Source: Granulicatella adiacens ATCC 49175 (GTDB taxonomy: Bacteria; Bacillota; Bacilli; Lactobacillales; Aerococcaceae). Taken from it: a DNA stretch of 64,000 nt. A program made the position numbers and the translations under genes. The notes below the pieces were generated by a model. The model was given only the letters and a program-made list of their open reading frames with translations, had not been told where the DNA came from and did no database searches. The DNA lies in the NCBI RefSeq assembly GCF_025150565.1, contig NZ_CP102283.1, forward strand, positions 558,001-622,000, read 5' to 3'. Shown piece after piece: positions 46,711-54,600 of the stretch. Within the stretch, counting starts at the first letter, position 1. The number at the start of each line of letters is the position of its first letter.

Positions 46711-46837
46711 GATACGAGCCATCGCGCCCAGAAATGGAATGTTGGACCGGAATACCGTAAGCGGCTGAGACAGCCGTGCGGATATTTCGGGAAACGCACG
46801 CCATTTCTGCGATGGCGAGTTCAACTACAGGATACGA
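46709..46837 (+). repeat. Structured repeat element, copy A
   Basis: It begins and ends with AGGATACGA, with GAGTTCAACTAC just before the second. Outer stem GCCATCGC (46718-46725) plus AGAAATGG (46730-46737) pairs with CCATTTCT (46801-46808) plus GCGATGGC (46809-46816). The core ACCGTAAG is followed by CGGCTG-AGA-CAGCCG and TGCGGAT. Copy B at 41717-41849 is its homologue in the other orientation. The element abuts metI directly. Confidence 0.82.
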
Positions 46838-46906
46838 TGAAAAGTGCCAAGAAATGGCTCATAACTCTCTGCAGTATCTGTCTTTATTTGCCTAAATAAA
46901 TTATGT

Positions 46907-46943
46907 AAAATAGCAATAGACTCTATGTCTATTGCTATTTTTT
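46907..46943 (+). terminator. Terminator before the MazG-like gene
   Basis: AAAATAGCAATAGAC, loop TCTAT, GTCTATTGCTATTTT plus two T: a perfect 15-pair stem. It would stop met transcripts after the repeat element. Confidence 0.92.
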
Positions 46944-46956
46944 GGAGCGTGAGAAG

Positions 46957-47298
46957 ATGTCAAAACTAACAATTAAAAAGTATCAAGAATACTTAGAAAA
47001 TGTATATAAGAATAGAAACAATGATCAAGGACTTTTTATTAAATTAGTGGAAGAAATTGGTGAAGTTGCTGAACAAATTAGCATCCGAGACGGAAGAAAA
47101 GATGGAGATAAAGAAGCTGTGATCGAAGAATTAGGGAAAGAACTGGCAGACGTAATTCATTATACGATTGCTATTGCAGGAGTAAACGGAATTGATTTAG
47201 AGAAAGTCATCTTAGAAAAAGACTTAAGTGCGGCTATTAAATACCAGCATTCAACGAACTTGATGGAGTACATAGAGCAAACAGCAAAAAACGACTAG
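46957..47298 (+). CDS. MazG-like nucleotide pyrophosphohydrolase
   Basis: Small all-alpha NTP-PPase of 113 residues from the ATG at 46957; GGAG lies nine bases before it, and the in-frame TTG upstream falls in the ribosome site. The metal-binding EExxE pattern is seen in KLVEEIGEVAEQI and the downstream ExxD in ELGKELADVIHYT. Likely removes noncanonical or excess nucleotides; substrate unknown. It is alone between a terminator and the proS T-box. Confidence 0.88.
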   Translation: MSKLTIKKYQEYLENVYKNRNNDQGLFIKLVEEIGEVAEQISIRDGRKDGDKEAVIEELGKELADVIHYTIAIAGVNGIDLEKVILEKDLSAAIKYQHSTNLMEYIEQTAKND

Positions 47299-47316
47299 TT
47301 TACAGCAAGAAAACAC

Positions 47317-47345
47317 TTGCTTTACGAGTGTGTTTAGAGTAGGAT
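47317..47345 (+). promoter_or_regulatory. Promoter of the proS T-box leader
   Basis: -35 TTGCTT at 47317-47322, exactly 17 bases, -10 TAGGAT at 47340-47345. Confidence 0.5.
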
Positions 47346-47351
47346 AGGACT

Positions 47352-47558
47352 TGGAAAAGTAAGTGAAATGATGGGTACAGAAAGTTCTGATTGCTGAGAA
47401 AGAACCCCCGCTCTTTAACTGAACCTACCAAACGAAGTGATTATGAAAATAATCCGGTGAAATCATCGTTATCAATGTTAAAGAGACATTTACAAAGTAA
47501 GTGTAATTAAGGTGGTACCGCGAGTCATTCGTCCTTTTTAGGGGAGTGGCTTTTTTTA
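47352..47558 (+). promoter_or_regulatory. T-box riboswitch (proline) for proS
   Basis: The T-box AAGGTGGTACCGCG ends at 47522; AGTCATT and AGTGGCT then form the terminator stem with T7. Upstream stem I marks are AAAAGTAAG and GATTGCTGAGA. The probable specifier is CCT at 47424-47426 in CTGAACCTACC, a proline codon, which agrees with the downstream gene. Confidence 0.92.
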
Positions 47559-47588
47559 TTTCACAAAAAATGAAAAGGAGCTAAGCAG

Positions 47589-49037
47589 ATGGCAGAAAAA
47601 ACAAACTTACAAAGAGAAGATTTTTCTAAATGGTATATTCAAACCATTCAAAAAGCAGATTTAATGGACTATTCACCAGTGCGTGGATGTATGATTTTCA
47701 AACCAGACGGATATGAAATCTGGGAACATATTCAAGAGGAATTTAACCGTCGTTTTAAAGAAGAAGGCATTCGTAATGCATACTTCCCAATGTTAATTCC
47801 AGAAAGCTTCTTCACAAAAGAAGCAGACCATATTGAAGGATTCGCGCCTGAATTACCATGGGTGACAGAAGCAGCTGGCGAAAAATTAGAAGAACGTTTA
47901 GCACTACGTCCAACAAGTGAAACAATGATTGGAACAGCTTTTTCAAACTGGATTAATTCATACCGTGATCTTCCATATGAAATTAACCAATGGGCAAATG
48001 TATTCCGTTGGGAAAAGAAAACTTTACCATTCTTACGTACTTCAGAATTCTTATGGCAAGAAGGACATACAGCGCATGCAGATGAAGAAGATGCACGTCG
48101 CAGAACAATGAAGATGTTAGAGGTTTATAAAGAAGTTGTAGAAGGCGTATTAGCAGTGCCAGTTTACGAAGGTCAAAAAACTCCGTCAGAGCGTTTCGCA
48201 GGGGCAGTAGACACTTACTCCATCGAAGCAATGATGAAAGACGGTAAAGCTGTTCAAGCGGGAACTTCTCACTATATGGGAACAAAATTCGCTGAAGCGT
48301 TTGACATCAAATATTTAACAAAAGAAAATGAACATGTATACGCCCATACAACTTCATGGGGAGTATCTACTCGTTTAATCGGTTCATTAATTATGACTCA
48401 TGGGGACGAAAAAGGGTTAGTATTACCTCCAAAAGTGGCTCCAACACAAGTAGTCTTAATTCCTGTTGGACCATGGAAGAAAAATCCAGCCATCTTAGAA
48501 AAATTAGAAGAGCTTCAAAAAGAATTGAAAGCTGCTGGATTACGTGTGAAAATCGATGACACTGACAACTCACCAGGATTCAAATTCAATGAGTGGGAAT
48601 TACGTGGTGTCCCAATGCGTATCGAATGCGGACCTCGCGACTTAGAAAATAATCAAGTGATGACAAAAATGCGTGACTTAGATGAAAAAGTAGCAGTTGG
48701 ATTCGACGTTTTAGTAGATACCATTTTATCTGAATTAGATAAAATGCAAGTTCGTATGTTAGAAACTGCTCGTGCGATGCGTGCTTCTAATGAATATACA
48801 AACATTGATACTTTAGATGAGTTGAAAGCTCACATCGAAGCAAAACGCGAAGCTGGCGAAGTACCTGGTTGGGTATTAGTTGGTTGGGACGGAACAGAAG
48901 AAAGTGAAGCGAAAATCAAAGAAGAAACAGGCTTCACAACTCGTAACATTCCATTTAACGCTCCAGTGAAAAAAGAGAAATGTATCGTTACTGGCAAACC
49001 GGCTGTGCATACAGTTTGGATTGCACGTGCATATTAA
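47589..49037 (+). CDS. proS: Prolyl-tRNA synthetase, short archaeal/eukaryotic-like type
   Basis: Charges tRNA-Pro. Length is 482 residues, far shorter than the usual bacterial ProS (about 570) because there is no editing insertion between motifs 2 and 3. The sequence is of the archaeal/eukaryotic class: SKWYIQTIQKADLMDYSPVRG, motif 2 in NVFRWEKKTLPFLRTSEFLWQEGH, and the C-terminal domain ending in HTVWIARAY. It has a proline T-box upstream. Such genes occur sporadically in bacteria, presumably by transfer. Confidence 0.94.
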   Translation: MAEKTNLQREDFSKWYIQTIQKADLMDYSPVRGCMIFKPDGYEIWEHIQEEFNRRFKEEGIRNAYFPMLIPESFFTKEADHIEGFAPELPWVTEAAGEKLEERLALRPTSETMIGTAFSNWINSYRDLPYEINQWANVFRWEKKTLPFLRTSEFLWQEGHTAHADEEDARRRTMKMLEVYKEVVEGVLAVPVYEGQKTPSERFAGAVDTYSIEAMMKDGKAVQAGTSHYMGTKFAEAFDIKYLTKENEHVYAHTTSWGVSTRLIGSLIMTHGDEKGLVLPPKVAPTQVVLIPVGPWKKNPAILEKLEELQKELKAAGLRVKIDDTDNSPGFKFNEWELRGVPMRIECGPRDLENNQVMTKMRDLDEKVAVGFDVLVDTILSELDKMQVRMLETARAMRASNEYTNIDTLDELKAHIEAKREAGEVPGWVLVGWDGTEESEAKIKEETGFTTRNIPFNAPVKKEKCIVTGKPAVHTVWIARAY

Positions 49038-49072
49038 TAGGAATGAATTTTAGTTGGTAGGGGGACCAGATT

Positions 49073-50557
49073 ATGAAAATGAATAAAGCGATTCAGGAGT
49101 TTGTAAATAGTGCGATTGAATCAGGGTATGTATCAAAAGAGGATCGTAGCTATTTATTAAATCGCGTGCTTTATTTAGTGGGAGAAGAATCTTTTGAGGC
49201 TTGTAAAGAAATCGATCAACCATCTCTATTAGAAGCAATGGCGAACGTGGTGGAGGCATCTGTTGAAGCAGGGAGGATTGCAGATGACGCTGAAGAACGC
49301 GACTGGCTTGAACAAGAGCTAATGAACCTTGTGATTCCAAAACCTTCAGAATTGAACCGTCTATTCTGGAATAAATACGAAGAAGGACCTAAAGTAGCGA
49401 CAGACGCGTTTTATAAAATGGCGCTCGATTTGAACTTAATTAAGGTCAATGATATCGCTAAAAATATTTCTTTTAACGGAGAAACAGAGTATGGCGATTT
49501 AGAAATCACGATTAATTTATCAAAACCAGAAAAAACGAAAGAAGAAATTATCAAAGCAGCGCAATCGAAGGATTTCAATTATCCTGCCAACCGTTTATGC
49601 TTTGAAAACGTAGGCTACCATGGTCGTATCAATTGGCCAGGTCGTGCCAACCACCGTATTGTTGGAATGGAACTTGGTGGAGAGTCTTGGGGCTACCATT
49701 ATTCTCCATATGCTTATTATTCAGAGCATGCCATCTTCTTGTCTGAAAATCTAGAGCCAATGAAAGTGGATGAGGGAGCCTTTAGCAGACTTCTTGAAAT
49801 CGTGACACAATTCCCTCATTATTTTGTAGGGTCAAATGCAGGGCTTCCAATTGTTGGAGGATCGATTTTAAGTCATAACCACTATCAAGGGGGACGTTAC
49901 GTATTCCCAATGAACCTTGCTAAAGTCTTGGAAACTGGAATTTCTAAGAAGTTTGATACCGTTAAAATCGAACGTCTATACTGGCCACTTTCTGCGCTTC
50001 GTCTTCGCGGAAATAATCGTGAGGAAGTATTTGAAGTAGCAGTTGATATCTTAAAAGCATGGGAAGACTACGAAAACAAAGACCTTGAAATCTTACGTGA
50101 ATCAAACGGCGAACCGCATAATGCGATTACTCCAATCGTGCGCCGTCAAGGAGATGCGTATGAGTTTGATTTAGTATTACGTAACAACCGTACGACAGAG
50201 GAGTTTCCAGATGGAATTTTCCATCCACATGCGGATGTACAACATATTAAGAAAGAAAATATTGGTTTAATTGAAGTGATGGGGCTTGCGATTTTGCCGC
50301 CACGTCTTGAACGCGAGCTTCGCGAAGTGAGAGACTATCTTGTTGGAGAAGCACCTCTTGAAGCAGTCGCAACCATTCACCAAGAATGGGCAAAAGAATT
50401 GAAAGCACAAGAACCAACGAAAGAAACTGTAGACGCATTTTTACAAAAAGCGGTGAGTGCAAAATTCTGCCGTGTGTTAGAATATGCAGGCGTCTTTAAA
50501 CAAACAAAAGAAGGCCAAGAAGCATTTAGCGCCTTCATGCATGAATTTACGAAATAG
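49073..50557 (+). CDS. galT: UDP-glucose--hexose-1-phosphate uridylyltransferase, class II
   Basis: Second enzyme of the Leloir pathway: galactose-1-P plus UDP-glucose gives UDP-galactose plus glucose-1-P. Length is 494 residues, as in the Gram-positive class II family. The active-site histidine stretch is GGSILSHNHYQGGRY, and EFPDGIFHPHADVQHIKKE is also characteristic. galK, galE and galM are not nearby, unusual for this gene. It follows proS by 35 bases, so it may be read from the proline T-box transcript. Confidence 0.93.
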   Translation: MKMNKAIQEFVNSAIESGYVSKEDRSYLLNRVLYLVGEESFEACKEIDQPSLLEAMANVVEASVEAGRIADDAEERDWLEQELMNLVIPKPSELNRLFWNKYEEGPKVATDAFYKMALDLNLIKVNDIAKNISFNGETEYGDLEITINLSKPEKTKEEIIKAAQSKDFNYPANRLCFENVGYHGRINWPGRANHRIVGMELGGESWGYHYSPYAYYSEHAIFLSENLEPMKVDEGAFSRLLEIVTQFPHYFVGSNAGLPIVGGSILSHNHYQGGRYVFPMNLAKVLETGISKKFDTVKIERLYWPLSALRLRGNNREEVFEVAVDILKAWEDYENKDLEILRESNGEPHNAITPIVRRQGDAYEFDLVLRNNRTTEEFPDGIFHPHADVQHIKKENIGLIEVMGLAILPPRLERELREVRDYLVGEAPLEAVATIHQEWAKELKAQEPTKETVDAFLQKAVSAKFCRVLEYAGVFKQTKEGQEAFSAFMHEFTK

Positions 50558-50575
50558 TTAGAAAGGAAGTGCCGT

Positions 50576-51307
50576 ATGACAATCCTCGCACTAGATACAT
50601 CGAATAAGACATTATCGGTCGCTGTAGAACTGACAAACGGTACCATGATTGAACAAACGATTGAGAACACGTTGCAACATAGTGTTCTCCTTGTGCCAAC
50701 CATTGAAGCCGTTTTTGAAGAAGCCGGCATTACAGCAAAAGATTTAACGAAGGTTATTGTTGCTGAAGGACCCGGTTCTTATACGGGACTTCGAATTGGC
50801 GTTACTATTGCTAAAACACTCGCAAAGAGTCTGGGGATTCCACTTGTTGGCGTCTCCAGTCTCGACGTCTTTTTACCGAACCTTGCTTCTAAAGTGGAAG
50901 TAGGAAAAATCGTTGTACCGTTTTTTGATGCTAGACGTCGAAATATTTTCGCGGTAGGCTATCAAAAGACTGAAGAAGGGTTTAAAAAGGTGATTCCAGA
51001 GCAACATATTTCATGGGATGATTTCTTGAAAGTGTTGCCGGAATTTGCAATGGGAGTAACTTTTGTAGGGCAATTACAATCGATTACAAAAGATGCAATC
51101 GTAGAAAAAGGAGCGAGTGAGGCGAAGTGGCTTGAAGGGCCTGACGCTATTCCTCACGCAACATCGCTCATTGAATTAGGAAGAAATAAGGAAGCTGTTG
51201 ATGCGGACGTATTTGTCCCAATGTACTTGAAACTGGCAGAAGCTGAAGAGAATTGGCAAGCTGAGCATCCTTTAGAAAAGGGGTCAGTGTATGTGGAACG
51301 AGTTTAA
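50576..51307 (+). CDS. tsaB: t6A modification protein TsaB
   Basis: Inactive ASKHA homologue of TsaD that scaffolds the TsaBDE complex for tRNA t6A37 synthesis. Length is 243 residues. The start MTILALDTSNKTLSVAV and the GPGSYTGLRIGVTIAK block are characteristic. It overlaps the following GNAT gene by 17 bases; tsaD is the third gene. Confidence 0.94.
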   Translation: MTILALDTSNKTLSVAVELTNGTMIEQTIENTLQHSVLLVPTIEAVFEEAGITAKDLTKVIVAEGPGSYTGLRIGVTIAKTLAKSLGIPLVGVSSLDVFLPNLASKVEVGKIVVPFFDARRRNIFAVGYQKTEEGFKKVIPEQHISWDDFLKVLPEFAMGVTFVGQLQSITKDAIVEKGASEAKWLEGPDAIPHATSLIELGRNKEAVDADVFVPMYLKLAEAEENWQAEHPLEKGSVYVERV

Positions 51308-52373
51308 AGAACGCTTCATTCAGTGGTTTGAAAAAATCAAAGTACTGTTTCTAGACGGGTCGCAACAGAAAGAACCGATTCGCAATCAATTTGAAAATTT
51401 TGAAAAAAGAGTCATTCTTGGAAATGGGGCGCAAGCCAAAATTCGAATTGGAATTCCAGAAGATGCCGCTCGTATTTTTGAAGTGGAAGAGGCAGCTTAT
51501 AACGGAGAGTCGCCATGGGCAAAAGATATTCTTGAAAAAGATGTTGCCTATAATCCTGATGCCATTTATATCGTACTGGAAGTGGAAAAGGATATTGTTG
51601 GCTTTATCGGTGCAAGAACGACAGAGAGTACGGATTTACATATTACAAATGTAGCTGTACTACACGATTATCGTTTTTTAAATGTAGCTACATTATTGTT
51701 AAAAGCAATTGAAAAAATTGCAAGAGCCCTTGATAAAAAAGAAATTACTTTAGAAGCTCGAGTATCGAATACCAAAGCAATTCGTTTATATAGAAAGAAT
51801 GGTTATAGCGTTATGGGAACGAAGGAAAATTATTATACTCCTGAAAATGAGGATGCTGTAGAAATGCTCTATACATTACCACCAAAAACGCCATCTTCCT
51901 TCCATTCGTCAGAGTACTCTTTTACAAGACTTCAACCAGCTGATTTAGCGATGGCTGAAGCATTAGTTGAGTTAGTACAAGAAAATTACGAGCATCCCAA
52001 TCATTGGAGCGTCGAGAGTTTCCTTGCAGATTTGGAGAATCCAGCAAACACGTATTACGGAGTATGGATGCAACGCCAATTAGTAGGATTCCTTGGAGTC
52101 CAAGCAGTTCTTGATGAAGCAACGATAACGAATATCGTAATTGCTAAAGACTATCAAGGTAAAGGGCTCGCACAACGTTTATGGCAAATGGCCTTATATG
52201 ACTTGAAACAAAGAGATGTGAAAGTTGTCTTTTTAGAAGTACGTGAAAGCAACAAGCGTGCTCAATATTTATATGAAATTCTTGGATTCGAAGCCTTCCA
52301 TACGAGAAGAGATTATTATAGTGATCCAGTAGAAGATGCGATTGAATATCGCTTAGAAATTGAACAAAGATAG
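51291..52373 (+). CDS. Double-domain GNAT acetyltransferase, RimI-like
   Basis: Protein of 360 residues with two tandem GNAT domains. The first (about 47-190) has [20 protein letters not shown] and [18 protein letters not shown]; the second (about 205-355) has [19 protein letters not shown] and [19 protein letters not shown], close to RimI. The acetyl-CoA motif Q/RxxGxA/G is intact only in the second (YQGKGLA); the first has YRFLNVA. An amphipathic stretch of about 45 residues comes first. Its place between tsaB and tsaD is where rimI usually lies, so N-terminal acetylation of ribosomal protein S18 is the likely role of the second domain. It appears to be a fusion. Confidence 0.85.
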   Translation: MWNEFKERFIQWFEKIKVLFLDGSQQKEPIRNQFENFEKRVILGNGAQAKIRIGIPEDAARIFEVEEAAYNGESPWAKDILEKDVAYNPDAIYIVLEVEKDIVGFIGARTTESTDLHITNVAVLHDYRFLNVATLLLKAIEKIARALDKKEITLEARVSNTKAIRLYRKNGYSVMGTKENYYTPENEDAVEMLYTLPPKTPSSFHSSEYSFTRLQPADLAMAEALVELVQENYEHPNHWSVESFLADLENPANTYYGVWMQRQLVGFLGVQAVLDEATITNIVIAKDYQGKGLAQRLWQMALYDLKQRDVKVVFLEVRESNKRAQYLYEILGFEAFHTRRDYYSDPVEDAIEYRLEIEQR

Positions 52374-52383
52374 GAGGAACAAT

Positions 52384-53403
52384 ATGAAAGAAACATTGAT
52401 TCTAGCAATTGAAAGTAGTTGTGATGAGACAAGTGCAGCCGTGATTCAAAACGGAAATACCATCCTTTCAAATATTGTTGCCTCTCAAATTAAAAGTCAT
52501 ATGCGTTTTGGAGGGGTTGTGCCAGAGATTGCCAGCCGCCATCACGTCGAACAAATTACGCAGGTTATCGACGAAGCTCTTGCTAAAGCAGGCAAAACTT
52601 TGGATGATATGGATGCTATTGCGGTGACATACGGTCCAGGACTTGTGGGAGCACTTCTCATTGGGATTTCTGCAGCGAAAGCCTTGGCATTAGCGAGTGG
52701 AAAACCACTGATTGCAGTGAACCACATGGCAGGGCATATTTATGCTAATCAACTTGTAGAACCTCTTCAGTTTCCTTTAATGGCACTTGTGGTCAGCGGA
52801 GGGCATACAGAATTGGTGTATATGCCAGAAGATGGAAAGTTCCAAATTATCGGTGAAACAAGAGATGATGCGGCAGGAGAAGCGTATGATAAGATTGGTC
52901 GTATTTTGAACTTGCCCTATCCTGGTGGAAAGAAAATGGATGAATTAGCTCATCTAGGAACGGACACTTACGACTTTCCACGTGCGATGATTCATGAAGA
53001 CCATTTTGATTTCAGTTTTAGTGGATTAAAATCAGCGGTCATCAATCGTGTTCATAACGCCAAACAAAAAGGCGAAGAGATTGTCCCCGAAGATTTAGCT
53101 GCTAGTTTCCAAGCCAGTGTCGTAGAAGTTTTAGTCGAAAAAACAAGACGTGCGCTTAAAGCTTATCCTGTAAAACAATTCGTGTTAGCAGGAGGAGTGG
53201 CTGCCAATAAAGGGCTTCGTACAGCGATGACACAGATGATGGAAGAGCACTATCCAACAGTCACATTCTCCATCCCGCCATTGTCACTTTGTGGAGATAA
53301 TGCGGCGATGATTGGTGCTGCAGCCTTTACTAAATACATGCAAAAAGACTTTGCGAAAATGGATTTGAATGCTGTTCCAGGGCTAGAATTAGGGGAAGAA
53401 TAA
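52384..53403 (+). CDS. tsaD: tRNA threonylcarbamoyltransferase TsaD
   Basis: Transfers threonylcarbamoyl from its AMP ester to A37 of tRNA. Length is 339 residues from the ATG at 52384, ten bases after the previous stop and preceded by AGGAGGAAC; the open frame extends into the GNAT gene but lacks family sequence there. [15 protein letters not shown] opens the ASKHA fold; metal ligands are the histidines in [10 protein letters not shown] and [10 protein letters not shown], and the nucleotide region includes VVSGGHTEL and [11 protein letters not shown]. Confidence 0.95.
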   Translation: MKETLILAIESSCDETSAAVIQNGNTILSNIVASQIKSHMRFGGVVPEIASRHHVEQITQVIDEALAKAGKTLDDMDAIAVTYGPGLVGALLIGISAAKALALASGKPLIAVNHMAGHIYANQLVEPLQFPLMALVVSGGHTELVYMPEDGKFQIIGETRDDAAGEAYDKIGRILNLPYPGGKKMDELAHLGTDTYDFPRAMIHEDHFDFSFSGLKSAVINRVHNAKQKGEEIVPEDLAASFQASVVEVLVEKTRRALKAYPVKQFVLAGGVAANKGLRTAMTQMMEEHYPTVTFSIPPLSLCGDNAAMIGAAAFTKYMQKDFAKMDLNAVPGLELGEE

Positions 53404-53408
53404 AACTA

Positions 53409-53437
53409 TTGCAAATTCAATTTGAGCATGGTATTAT
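53409..53437 (+). promoter_or_regulatory. Promoter of rpmE2
   Basis: -35 TTGCAA at 53409-53414, 17-base spacer, -10 TATTAT at 53432-53437. The leader contains a small hairpin, CTGGATTA with TAATTCAG, ending next to the ribosome site GCAGGAGG. Confidence 0.6.
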
Positions 53438-53510
53438 ATTCGTGTTGCATTATGCATGCGAAAATAAATAACTCTGGATTAGCAAATAATTCAGGGCAGG
53501 AGGAATAGAA

Positions 53511-53756
53511 ATGAAACAAGGAATTCACCCAGATTATCATCCAGTAGTGTTCATGGATACAACTACAGGATTCAAATTCTTATCAGGTTCAACAAAGACT
53601 TCAAGTGAAACTGTTGTATGGGAAGACGGTAACGAATACCCATTACTACGTGTGGAAATCACTTCTGATTCTCACCCATTCTACACAGGTCGTCAAAAAT
53701 TCACTCAAGCAGACGGACGTGTGGATCGTTTCAACAAAAAATACGGTCTCAAATAA
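53511..53756 (+). CDS. rpmE2: Ribosomal protein L31 type B
   Basis: Large-subunit ribosomal protein, 81 residues. The start [20 protein letters not shown] and end with [10 protein letters not shown] are of the type B form, which lacks the zinc-binding CxxC pair. Many bacteria use this form under zinc limitation, and in Lactobacillales it is often the only L31. Single gene with own promoter and terminator. Confidence 0.96.
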   Translation: MKQGIHPDYHPVVFMDTTTGFKFLSGSTKTSSETVVWEDGNEYPLLRVEITSDSHPFYTGRQKFTQADGRVDRFNKKYGLK

Positions 53757-53765
53757 GAACTTTAC

Positions 53766-53794
53766 AAACTCTCTCACTTCGAGAGAGTTTTTTT
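53766..53794 (+). terminator. Terminator after rpmE2
   Basis: AAACTCTCTC, loop ACTTC, GAGAGAGTTT plus TTTT. Confidence 0.92.
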
Positions 53795-53852
53795 GTGCGT
53801 TCAAAAGTTCCGCCAAGGGCGGCGATTATGGTGTTAGCAGGGATGGTGCTTG

Positions 53853-54170
53853 AAAGAGAATTCTTATTATCAGCCATTGTTTATTGAAACAAAATAGCGG
53901 GATACCGGAGAAAGTCTTGAAGTCTTTCTCCTTCAAAGCCTCAAACAAGCCGTAATGGATAAAATCCATAACGGCTTTTAATTCGCATTCGATATGCTTC
54001 CCCGCTATGGTTTCAATAAATGTCTGATAAGCGAATTCTCTTTTAATTTTTTCGTGCAGTACCCTAATCGCCTTCTTGGTGCAAAACTCTACTCGAGGAG
54101 AGAGTTTATAAAGTTCCATTCTCGATAAAGGAACAAAGGAGAAGGGATGAGGTTTGTGCATTTTATGAGG
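53853..54170. repeat. Hairpin-rich tandem repeat, copy 1
   Basis: The 192-base core 53853-54044 is a long imperfect hairpin: GAGAATTC at one end and GAATTCTC at the other, then TTATCAG with CTGATAA, TTTATTGAAAC with GTTTCAATAAA, and ATAGCGGG with CCCGCTAT. Inside are three smaller hairpins, GAGAAAG with CTTTCTC, AAGCCGT-ATGGAT with ATCCAT-ACGGCTT, and a short one. About 126 more bases complete the 318-base unit. No gene lies between 53795 and 54600. Confidence 0.82.
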
Positions 54171-54455
54171 AAAGAGCATTCTTATTATCAGTCATTGTTT
54201 ATTGAAACAAAATAGTGGGATACCAGAGAAAGTCTTGAAGTCTTTCTCCTTCGAAGCGTCAAACAAGCCGTAATGGATAAATCCATAACGGCTTTTAATT
54301 CGCATTCGATATGCTTCCCCGCTATGGTTTCAATAAATGTCTGATAAGCGAATTCTCTTTTTAGTTTTCTGGTGCAATACCATAATCGCCTATTGGGTTG
54401 AAAATTCTACTCAAGTAGAGAGGTTGTAAGTTCTATTCGTGACAAAGTGCAAGAT
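54171..54455. repeat. Hairpin-rich tandem repeat, copy 2
   Basis: Begins exactly where copy 1 ends and repeats the 192-base core (54171-54362) with few changes; the outer 90 bases are more diverged. Changes mostly keep pairing, such as a G-T pair in AATAGTGGG with CCCGCTAT and a one-base deletion in the loop of the ATGGAT hairpin. That deletion shifts the frame of the open reading frame that crosses copy 1, which argues against coding. Confidence 0.82.
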
Positions 54456-54463
54456 GATTAATA

Positions 54464-54519
54464 AAAAAGCAAAATGTAACATATAAGTTACGTAACTTAT
54501 ATGTTACATTTTGCTTTTT
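54464..54519. terminator. Perfect 56-bp palindrome, probable bidirectional terminator
   Basis: Each half is 28 bases and the two are exact reverse complements with no spacer; the centre reads AAGTTACGTAACTT and the ends are AAAAAGC and GCTTTTT. The symmetric A and T ends fit a bidirectional terminator, but the length of the perfect pairing is unusual. Confidence 0.75.
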
Positions 54520-54562
54520 GAAGTAGAAGAGGAAATTAACAGAACGGTTAATTTGAGGCATA

Positions 54563-54594
54563 AAAAAACAGCCTTGCGAGAAGCAAAGCTGTTT
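54563..54594 (-). terminator. Terminator of the DUF368 gene
   Basis: On the minus strand AAACAGC-TTTGC, loop TTCTC, GCAAG-GCTGTTT is followed by a T run. It starts seven bases after the stop codon. Confidence 0.88.
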
Positions 54595-54600
54595 GAAATG

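Noticed and set aside
53826-54179. Minus-strand open frame of 117 codons across repeat copy 1.
   Set aside because: The second copy has a one-base deletion in a hairpin loop that shifts this frame while keeping the hairpin, there is no good ribosome site, and the region is built of nested inverted repeats.
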